From CAJBVG01 sp044337515 (GTDB lineage: Bacteria; Bacteroidota; Bacteroidia; Sphingobacteriales; Sphingobacteriaceae): DNA of 11,238 bases. The translations under genes were made by a program, and so were the position numbers. Position 1 is the first letter of the stretch, and every line of letters begins with the position of its first letter. Below the pieces are notes generated by a model. That model was not told the DNA's origin and ran no database searches. It was given only the letters and a program-made list of their open reading frames with translations. Positions 5,699 through 11,238 of this stretch are shown here, piece by piece. The DNA is taken from contig JBIINK010000062.1 in the NCBI GenBank assembly GCA_044337515.1, positions 1 through 11,238 of the forward strand, read 5' to 3'.

Positions 5699-6314
5699 CA
5701 AAAAGGCTAAAATCTCCCTTCCCCTGCCTAACAATCACCGGAACATCGCTTGTAAAATCAACAATGGTAGAAGGTTCATTTCCTCCGTACCCAGCATCAA
5801 TCACAATGTCTACAAGGTCTTGGTATTTTTCATAAATCAATTCGGGGTCGGTGGTGTATTCAATTACATCATCTTCATCATGTATAGAACTACTCACAAT
5901 GGGGTGGCCTAACATTTTAACAATCTCCCTAGCAATTGCATTATCGGGAACACGTAAGCCAACCGTTTTTTTGTTGGTGTTCAATAATTTCGGAACAGCA
6001 CTACTGGCGTTAAAAATAAAAGTAAAGGGCCCTGGTAATGCTTTCTTAAGAATTCTGAAGGTATGGTTATCGATGGGTTTAATATAATCGGATAGATGGC
6101 TTAAATCATAGCATACAAAAGAAAGATGAGCCTTCTCTGGTTTGATGTTTCTAATCTTGCAAATCTTTTCTATTGCTTTCTGATTGGTAATGTCGCAACC
6201 TAATCCGTATACCGTATCGGTAGGGTAAATAATGAGTCCACCAGCACGTAAGCAATCCACAATTTTCTGGATTTCTTTCTCATTCGGATTCTCGTTGTAT
6301 AACTTTAAAAGCAT
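5694..6314 (-). CDS. L-threonylcarbamoyladenylate synthase family protein (Sua5/YciO/YrdC), YciO-type
   Basis: A 206-residue protein matching E. coli YciO in length and, from memory, along its whole sequence. Seen motifs: YPTDTVYGLGCD (30-41), the KIR..KPEKAHLSF nucleotide-pocket region (53-66), PGPFTFIF (94-101), TVGLRVP (117-123) and PSTIVDF (181-187). The family makes threonylcarbamoyl-AMP from Thr, bicarbonate and ATP for the tRNA t6A modification. In this protein the SxN motif of TsaC enzymes is replaced by SSSIH (141-145), as in YciO, whose t6A role is less certain. The ATG at 6314 gives a YciO-like N-terminus and is preferred over a TTG two codons upstream. The last two codons (GAG TAG) lie in the heptad repeat, but the protein has normal length. 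It may be co-transcribed with nhaA. Confidence 0.88.
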   Translation of the reverse strand: MLLKLYNENPNEKEIQKIVDCLRAGGLIIYPTDTVYGLGCDITNQKAIEKICKIRNIKPEKAHLSFVCYDLSHLSDYIKPIDNHTFRILKKALPGPFTFIFNASSAVPKLLNTNKKTVGLRVPDNAIAREIVKMLGHPIVSSSIHDEDDVIEYTTDPELIYEKYQDLVDIVIDAGYGGNEPSTIVDFTSDVPVIVRQGKGDFSLFE

Positions 6315-6317
6315 AGC

Positions 6318-6325
6318 CAAATATA
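6318..6325 (-). promoter_or_regulatory. Perfect TAnnTTTG -7 box match at the yciO-like start
   Basis: The minus strand reads TATATTTG, an exact match to the Bacteroidota -7 consensus, only 3 nt before the ATG and directly after the T-tail of the sucC terminator hairpin. If used, the transcript would be leaderless or nearly so. No TTG is seen at the -33 distance, so it may be chance. Confidence 0.25.
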
Positions 6326-6326
6326 C

Positions 6327-6363
6327 AAAAAAGCTTCGATGCGGTACGCATCGAAGCTTTTTT
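6327..6363. terminator. Bidirectional intrinsic terminator downstream of sucC
   Basis: A perfect 17-bp inverted repeat, A6-GCTTCGATGCG, a GTA loop, CGCATCGAAGC-T6. It gives a GC-containing hairpin followed by six U on either strand, the classic intrinsic terminator form. It lies 65 nt beyond the sucC stop codon and 13 nt before the yciO-like ATG, separating the two minus-strand genes. Confidence 0.85.
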
Positions 6364-6415
6364 AGATGTTAGATGTTAGATTTTAGAAAAAGGTTAAATC
6401 TAATATCTAATATCT
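6364..6415. repeat. Small inverted repeat built from TAGATNT heptads
   Basis: The left arm 6364-6385 (AGATGTTAGATGTTAGATTT and two more bases) and right arm 6395-6415 (TAAATCTAATATCTAATATC and one more base) are near-perfect inverted copies with a 9-nt loop. Both show 7-nt periodicity. The left-arm G residues face T, so a plus-strand RNA would form G-U pairs where a minus-strand RNA has mismatches. It lies between the sucC stop and its terminator hairpin. Confidence 0.75.
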
Positions 6416-6427
6416 CAATTCTTAGTA

Positions 6428-7621
6428 CTATTTATTAAGTACTTCTTTCACCAAATCAGCAGCATCTTGCAATGCAATTGCAGAGAATACTTTTAATCCT
6501 GAATCGTCGATTAGTTTTTTCGCTTCAACAGCGTTAGTACCTTGTAAACGTACAATGATTGGCACTGGAATATTTCCAATGTTATTGTATGCATCAATTA
6601 CACCTTGAGCAACACGATCGCAACGAACAATACCACCGAAGATGTTGATTAAGATAGCTTTTACGTTTGGATCTTTTAAGATGATATGGAAAGCAGCTTC
6701 TACAGTTTTCGCATTAGCAGTTCCCCCAACGTCTAAGAAGTTTGCAGGGTCACCACCAGATAATTTGATGATGTCCATAGTAGCCATTGCTAAACCAGCA
6801 CCATTCACCATACAACCCACGTTACCGTCGAGTTTCACATAGTTTAAGTTTGATTTACCAGCTTCTACTTCTGTTGGATCTTCTTCTGCCGTATCACGCA
6901 TTTCTTTATAGTCTGGGTGACGGTATAAAGCGTTATCGTCAATACTCACTTTAGCATCTACCGCTAAAATTTTATTGTCAGATGTTTTTAATACTGGATT
7001 AATTTCGAACATCGCAGAGTCAGTTTGATCGTATGCTTTGTATAAAGCAGCAATAAACTTCGTCATGTCTTTAAACGCATCACCATCTAAACCTAAGTTG
7101 AAAGCAATTTTGCGAGTTTGAAATCCTTGTAATCCTACTTTAGGATCAATTTCTTCTTTGAAAATTAAATGAGGTGTATGTTCTGCAACTTCTTCGATGT
7201 CCATACCACCTTCAGTAGAATACATGATGATATTTTTACCACTTGCGCGGTTTAACAATACACTCATGTAAAACTCTTTAGTTTCAGAAACACCTGGATA
7301 ATAAACATCCTGAGCTACTAAAATTTTATTTACTTTTTTACCTTCAGCACTTGTTTGAGGAGTGATTAATTGCATCCCGATAATTTGTTCTGCTCTTTCT
7401 TTAACCTCATCTAAGCTCTTCGCTAATTTCACACCACCACCTTTTCCTCTTCCACCTGCGTGAATTTGAGCTTTAATAACCCACCAGCTTGTACCAGTTT
7501 CAGCTTGTAATTGCTTTGCAGCTTCTATCGCTTGTTCAGGAGTCTCAGCAACGATACCTTCTTGTACGCGCACTCCGAATGATTTTAAAATTGATTTTCC
7601 TTGGTATTCGTGAATATTCAT
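6428..7621 (-). CDS. sucC: Succinyl-CoA synthetase (succinate-CoA ligase), beta subunit
   Basis: A 397-residue protein, the usual Bacteroidota SucC length (E. coli SucC has 388). It pairs with SucD to convert succinyl-CoA plus NDP and phosphate to succinate, CoA and NTP in the TCA cycle. The N-terminal ATP-grasp part starts MNIHEYQGKSILKSFGV and has the glycine-rich AQIHAGGRGKGGGVK (51-65), STEGGMDIEEVAEHTP (135-150), Mg-binding candidates Glu206 and Asn208 in MFEINPV, and Asp222 in VDAKVSIDD. The C-terminal ligase domain has NGAGLAMATMDIIKLSGG (253-270) and NIFGGIVRCD (326-335). Residue 20, which helps set nucleotide preference, is Gln, unlike Pro20 of E. coli. No sucD is adjacent. It is followed by a strong terminator and is divergent from the DUF5916 gene, with 147 bp between them. 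Confidence 0.97.
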   Translation of the reverse strand: MNIHEYQGKSILKSFGVRVQEGIVAETPEQAIEAAKQLQAETGTSWWVIKAQIHAGGRGKGGGVKLAKSLDEVKERAEQIIGMQLITPQTSAEGKKVNKILVAQDVYYPGVSETKEFYMSVLLNRASGKNIIMYSTEGGMDIEEVAEHTPHLIFKEEIDPKVGLQGFQTRKIAFNLGLDGDAFKDMTKFIAALYKAYDQTDSAMFEINPVLKTSDNKILAVDAKVSIDDNALYRHPDYKEMRDTAEEDPTEVEAGKSNLNYVKLDGNVGCMVNGAGLAMATMDIIKLSGGDPANFLDVGGTANAKTVEAAFHIILKDPNVKAILINIFGGIVRCDRVAQGVIDAYNNIGNIPVPIIVRLQGTNAVEAKKLIDDSGLKVFSAIALQDAADLVKEVLNK

Positions 7622-7768
7622 TTCTGTAAGAATTTGCCGTAAAAGTAGGTAATTAGAGTCAAATTGAAAAGATGTTTATTTAAAAACATAATTGTTACAT
7701 CGAGTTTTCTAATCTTTGGCACAATCTTGGTATTTTGCGTTTACATTTATTTGACACACTCACCCTCA
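7622..7768. other. Divergent intergenic region between sucC and the DUF5916 gene
   Basis: This AT-rich 147-bp spacer must hold the promoters of both genes unless they are farther away. Partial -7-like matches exist (TACTTTTA toward sucC on the minus strand at about 7641-7648; TTTATTTG toward the plus-strand gene at about 7746-7753), but none pairs with a -33 TTG at convincing spacing. The frame of the downstream gene is open throughout the 3' part, from a TTG at 7664, and encodes an extra hydrophobic stretch that I do not regard as translated. Confidence 0.4.
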
Positions 7769-10198
7769 ATGCGCCTCATAATAATTTTTACATTTCTCGT
7801 AATCAGTGAATTGGCTTTTTCTCAAGCTGAAAAAAAATCATTGGTGGCCTCTCGAGTAATAAAAGCTCCTCGTATCGATGCAAATTTAAACGATGAAGCA
7901 TGGATGTATGCTAACAAAGCCGAAAATTTTACGCAGATAGAACCTTATCCCAATACACCTTCAAAGCAGCGCACCGAAGTAATGATTTCGTACGACGATG
8001 AAGCGGTGTACATAGCGGCGATGTTATACGACACTTCACCAGATAGTATTCTAAAAGAACTCTCTATTCGCGATAATTACGGAAATACTGACCTGTTTAG
8101 TGTGCAATTTGATACGTTCCACGATTTGCAAAATAGATTTGAGTTTGGTGTAACAGCTGCTGGTGTACAATTCGATGAGAAAACGGGTGCCGAAACATTT
8201 GATGTGGTTTGGGAAAGTGAAGTAAAAATAACCGAAAAAGGTTGGTGTGTGGAAATGAAAATACCATACTCTGCTATTCGTTTCCCTGAGAAAGATATTC
8301 AGGAGTGGGGATTACAACTTACTCGTAGCATTCGCCGTACTCGTGAATATTCTCATTGGCAATACATTGCACCCGATATTCAAAACGTAGTATCATATTA
8401 CGGTACCTTGAAAAATATTGAGAAAATAAAATCTCCTCTTCGTCTTTCCTTAACTCCTTATGTTGGCTTAACAGAAAGTCATTATCCTTATGATGTCGCA
8501 GGGAAAAGTAATTACTCTACTTCGTACAATGCCGGGTTAGATTTAAAGTATGGTATTAATGAGAGTTTCACACTCGACATGACTCTTGCACCAGATTTCG
8601 GACAAGTACAATCGGACAATAAAGTATTAAACTTAACGGCTTTCGAACAACAGTTTCAAGAGTTTCGTCCTTTCTTTATAGAAGGTACGGAGATGTTTTC
8701 GTTCAACCGTTTATTTTATGCTCGTCGAATTGGTGGTATGCCGAGTAAGTATTTTGAAGTGGAGTTTATGTCCGATTCTAATAATACCGTGGTAGATAAT
8801 CCTCAGCAAATTCAATTATTAAATGCAACCAAAGTAACTGGTAGAACCAACGATGGATTAGGTATTGGTGTGCTCAATGCAATTACAGCTTCTGCTCATG
8901 CAACCATTCGCCATTTAGATGGCACCGAAGAAAAAATTCAAACCGAACCCTTTACCAATTACAACATCGTTTCCTTAAATCAAACTTTAAAGAACAATAG
9001 TTACATCGGTTTTATTAATACTAATGTTACTCGTGCTGGCGAAACCAATAATGCCAATGTAAGCGGTGTACGTTTTGCCTTAGGAAATAAAAAAGATACT
9101 TATCGTTTAGCAGGGAATGCATCCTTGAGTCATAAAACCTTTCCCGACTCCAGTAGCAATGGTTATACGTACACCGTATCCTTTTCAAAAGTGAGTGGGA
9201 ATTTCAAGTTTCTCATTAATCGTTTAGTAGAAAGCAAAGTCTATAATCCTAATGATTTAGGTTTGTTATTTAGTCCGAACGAAACTTCTCATATGCTAGA
9301 GTTGTCATACAATCAATTCAACCCTGGTAAATATTTATTGAATTGGGGAGGAAACTTCAATGCATTTTATTCTAATCGTTATGAGGATAATAATTTTCAA
9401 GAAGCACAATTGAATTTCAACTATTACCAAACTTGGAAAAATTGGGTTACACAATGGGCATATGTAGGAGTTGCTCCCGTTGGTAAGCACGATTACTTCG
9501 AACCTCGACGTGAGGGTAGAGTATTTATTGGGCCAAATTGGTATGGTATTAATACAGGTGTTTCTACCGACTACCGTAAAAAAGTTGCATTTGATGTATC
9601 AATTGCTCATTTCAGAGATTTCACTGCAGGTGGTGTATTTAAAGAAATTAATGCAGGTCCTTTCATTCGTTTTTCGGATAAAGTAAAATTTAATTACAAC
9701 TATTCATTCTCTCGTGACTATAGGAATCAAGGTTATTCTACCACGGTTGGCGATAATATCTACTTCGCCTTCAGAGAAGTTCGTACCCATGTAAACTCTT
9801 TAAATATGAGTTACATTTTGAATAAGAATACTTCGTTGAGTTTCAGAGCTCGTCATTATTGGAGCACTGTAGAAGTATTGGAATATAAGCTATTGCAGCA
9901 AGATGGACACTTAGGTTTCGATACTACTAATTATACTGGAAATAATAATTACAACGTAAACTTTTTTAATATCGATTTAATTTACCGTTGGAGATTTGCT
10001 CCCGGTAGTGATTTGATTTTGGTTTGGAAAAACGATGTGAATTCTTTCGCGAACGATTTAACAGTGAAAAAATATACTGGCGATCGTTTGTTGGATAGTT
10101 TTATTGGTACCGTTTCTGGTAAACAAACCAATACATTTACCATTAAAGTATTGTATTTCCTCGATTATTTAAGTGTGACGAGAAGAAGAAGAGTTTAA
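7769..10198 (+). CDS. CBM9-like/DUF5916 domain-containing exported protein, predicted outer-membrane barrel
   Basis: An 809-residue protein. The ATG at 7769 starts a signal peptide (MRLIIIFTFLVISELAFSQA, likely cut after about residue 18-19), so I prefer it to an in-frame TTG at 7664. Residues about 26-215 form a family-9 carbohydrate-binding-like domain (PRIDANLNDEAW, DDEAVYIAAMLYD, WCVEMKIPYSAIRFP). The rest is DUF5916, recognised by APDFGQVQSDNKVLNLTAFE (274-293), RPFFIEG (300-306) and LFYARRIGG (315-323), followed by alternating aromatic/polar strands consistent with a beta-barrel. The family is common in Bacteroidota; its function is unknown, with glycan binding or outer-membrane transport the usual suggestions. 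The C-terminus ends YLSVTRRRRV instead of the usual terminal aromatic residue of barrel proteins. Its TAA stop shares TTAA with the convergent lolD stop. Confidence 0.88.
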   Translation: MRLIIIFTFLVISELAFSQAEKKSLVASRVIKAPRIDANLNDEAWMYANKAENFTQIEPYPNTPSKQRTEVMISYDDEAVYIAAMLYDTSPDSILKELSIRDNYGNTDLFSVQFDTFHDLQNRFEFGVTAAGVQFDEKTGAETFDVVWESEVKITEKGWCVEMKIPYSAIRFPEKDIQEWGLQLTRSIRRTREYSHWQYIAPDIQNVVSYYGTLKNIEKIKSPLRLSLTPYVGLTESHYPYDVAGKSNYSTSYNAGLDLKYGINESFTLDMTLAPDFGQVQSDNKVLNLTAFEQQFQEFRPFFIEGTEMFSFNRLFYARRIGGMPSKYFEVEFMSDSNNTVVDNPQQIQLLNATKVTGRTNDGLGIGVLNAITASAHATIRHLDGTEEKIQTEPFTNYNIVSLNQTLKNNSYIGFINTNVTRAGETNNANVSGVRFALGNKKDTYRLAGNASLSHKTFPDSSSNGYTYTVSFSKVSGNFKFLINRLVESKVYNPNDLGLLFSPNETSHMLELSYNQFNPGKYLLNWGGNFNAFYSNRYEDNNFQEAQLNFNYYQTWKNWVTQWAYVGVAPVGKHDYFEPRREGRVFIGPNWYGINTGVSTDYRKKVAFDVSIAHFRDFTAGGVFKEINAGPFIRFSDKVKFNYNYSFSRDYRNQGYSTTVGDNIYFAFREVRTHVNSLNMSYILNKNTSLSFRARHYWSTVEVLEYKLLQQDGHLGFDTTNYTGNNNYNVNFFNIDLIYRWRFAPGSDLILVWKNDVNSFANDLTVKKYTGDRLLDSFIGTVSGKQTNTFTIKVLYFLDYLSVTRRRRV

Positions 10199-10848
10199 GC
10201 CAATATTCCGTCTTTCATACTAATAATACGATCAGCAAGCTTTGCTAGTTTATCGTTGTGGGTAACAATAACAAAAGTTTGGTTCAATTCTTTTTTCAAT
10301 TCCACAAATAGATTGTTTATTTGTTCGGCATTGGCTGAATCTAAATTCCCAGTTGGCTCATCAGCAAAAATAATAGATGGTTTATTCATCAATGCTCTAG
10401 CAATAGCTACTCGCTGTTGCTCTCCACCCGATAGTTCTGAAGGTTTATGATCGGCTCTACCCGAAAGTCCCATTCTATCTAATAATTCCATAGCACGCAA
10501 TGTACTTTGCTTTTTTGATTGTTGTGCAATCCATGCAGGAATACAAATGTTTTCTATCGCACTAAACTCAGGAAGCAAATGATGAAATTGGAAAATAAAT
10601 CCGAAGGTTTTATTTCTTAAAACGTTGAGCTCTTTAGTAGGCAATGAAGTGAGTGAAATGCCCTTATACAAAACCTCTCCAGAATCAATGGTGTCAAGTG
10701 TACTCAACATATGCAATAAGGTACTTTTACCAGCACCTGATGGGCCAATAATAGCCACCATCTCCGCTTCAGCAATCTCTAAGCTTACACCCTTTACTAC
10801 TTCTAAATTTCCGTATGTTTTTTTTAAGTTGATTCCTTTTAAAATCAT
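10195..10848 (-). CDS. lolD: Lipoprotein-releasing ABC transporter ATP-binding protein LolD
   Basis: A 217-residue ABC ATPase with Walker A GPSGAGKST (35-43), Q-loop Gln87, signature LSGGEQQR (139-146), Walker B IIFADEP (159-165) and switch His197 in VTHND. The segment FIFQFHHLLPEFSAIENICI (84-103) is close to the E. coli LolD counterpart (FIYQFHHLLPDFTALEN) and distinguishes it from MacB- or FtsE-type ATPases. LolD powers LolC/E-type membrane partners that extract outer-membrane lipoproteins from the inner membrane. No permease gene is adjacent in this window, so the partner must be encoded elsewhere. Its ATG is 1 nt after the stop of the upstream ORF, indicating a shared transcript. Its TAA stop overlaps the DUF5916 stop by 4 bp, leaving no room for a terminator between them. 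Confidence 0.93.
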   Translation of the reverse strand: MILKGINLKKTYGNLEVVKGVSLEIAEAEMVAIIGPSGAGKSTLLHMLSTLDTIDSGEVLYKGISLTSLPTKELNVLRNKTFGFIFQFHHLLPEFSAIENICIPAWIAQQSKKQSTLRAMELLDRMGLSGRADHKPSELSGGEQQRVAIARALMNKPSIIFADEPTGNLDSANAEQINNLFVELKKELNQTFVIVTHNDKLAKLADRIISMKDGILA

Positions 10849-10849
10849 A

Positions 10850-11238
10850 TTACTTTCTTTTTAATTCGTTTAAGGCTTCCTGATTGGGAACCTCATAAAC
10901 ATTCAATCCTTGGTAGGTTAATATTTTTTTATCGCCTATTGTTATTCTACTTGGATTTTCAACGGTATAGGTAGAAATCAATGTAGATAATTTTGGTGCT
11001 TCTCTAAAACTTAAATAATACACATGCTCATAATCGTTCATGTTTAATTTATGTAAGGAGTAGGGAAGTGTAAATTCAAATTGTGGGTGATTCATGCTAT
11101 AATAAAATCCTATAGCCTCATCAATTATTAAATTCTTTTTAGTGGTAGATGGCACTAGTGTTTGGTCTAACCATTCATAAACAGCTGATTCATCACGTTC
11201 CTTCCATTGGGTAAAGGTTGTAGTATGACGAACGAGAA
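10850..11238 (-). CDS. Hypothetical protein, 5' partial at the window's right edge
   Basis: The frame is open from the right edge to a TAA at 10850-10852, giving at least 128 C-terminal residues. A GTG at 11155 is a possible but unlikely start, because the frame continues upstream without a stop (residues such as FTQWKERDESAVYEWLDQTL precede it). I do not recognise the family. The visible part looks soluble: IIDEAIGFYYSMNHPQFEFT, DYEHVYYLSFREAP and a C-terminal ILTYQGLNVYEVPN block with beta-strand character. It could be the soluble tail of a larger membrane protein such as a GT39-type glycosyltransferase, but that is speculation. The stop is 1 nt from the lolD ATG, so the two genes are almost certainly co-transcribed. 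Confidence 0.7.
   Translation of the reverse strand, partial: LVRHTTTFTQWKERDESAVYEWLDQTLVPSTTKKNLIIDEAIGFYYSMNHPQFEFTLPYSLHKLNMNDYEHVYYLSFREAPKLSTLISTYTVENPSRITIGDKKILTYQGLNVYEVPNQEALNELKRK

Noticed and set aside
5424..5699. Insertion sequence or MITE with terminal inverted repeats
   Set aside because: The inverted arms are tandem heptads rather than defined termini, no target-site duplication is visible, and no transposase is encoded.
5536..5912. Plus-strand ORFs containing TTHYPLL-like repeats
   Set aside because: They are translations of the heptad array and the antisense of the yciO-like gene; no protein-family features.
7664..7768. TTG-initiated extension of the DUF5916 protein with an extra hydrophobic segment
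   Set aside because: A well-formed signal peptide begins at the ATG at 7769; a preceding second hydrophobic stretch would be atypical for an exported barrel protein.
10199..10230. Terminator between the DUF5916 gene and lolD
   Set aside because: The genes overlap at their stops and no hairpin with a T-run is seen on either side.

Overview
The window looks like a chromosomal segment of an AT-rich Bacteroidota bacterium (Flavobacteriia or Chitinophagia-like). The main clues are a DUF5916/CBM9-type outer-membrane protein, Bacteroidota-style SucC, LolD and GT2 proteins, and start codons without clear Shine-Dalgarno sequences. Gene content is mostly core or housekeeping. I see no transposase, phage, CRISPR, tRNA or rRNA gene, and no obvious multi-gene defence or secondary-metabolite system.

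Layout. (1) 1-2479 (+): the 3' part of a large membrane glycosyltransferase, cut by the left edge, whose C-terminal half resembles a WbaP/WcaJ-type sugar-phosphate transferase with a degenerated catalytic domain. It is followed, with a 20 bp overlap, by a short-chain dehydrogenase. (2) 2451-3443 (-): a KirBac-like potassium channel that overlaps the dehydrogenase tail to tail and lies 16 bp head to head from a small HExxH (M50B-like) membrane protein at 3460-4188 (+). (3) 4190-4253: a nested palindrome between that gene and nhaA. (4) 4260-5423 (-): the Na+/H+ antiporter NhaA, preceded by about 270 bp of repeats, then a YciO-type threonylcarbamoyl-AMP synthase family gene (5694-6314, -). (5) 6327-6415: a perfect terminator-like hairpin and a second small 7-nt-periodic inverted repeat, followed by sucC (6428-7621, -). 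(6) 7769-10198 (+): an exported CBM9/DUF5916 protein sharing a TTAA double stop with the convergent lolD (10195-10848, -). lolD sits 1 bp downstream of an unrecognised ORF that runs off the right edge.

Functionally the genes are a mixture: polysaccharide or lipid-linked sugar assembly at the left edge, monovalent-cation transport in the middle (Kir channel, NhaA), tRNA modification or its paralogue, the TCA cycle (SucC), and envelope biogenesis (DUF5916 barrel, LolD). The most unusual DNA is the yciO-nhaA spacer. It consists of two inverted arms of ANTACYC heptads around a GC-rich palindromic core. One arm supplies the yciO stop codon and contains six evenly spaced GGG runs in the transcript sense; the other arm reaches to within 4 nt of the nhaA start codon. 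The most unusual protein is the GT2/pseudo-phosphoglycosyltransferase fusion. Both deserve comparison with related genomes; neither can be claimed as new from sequence alone.
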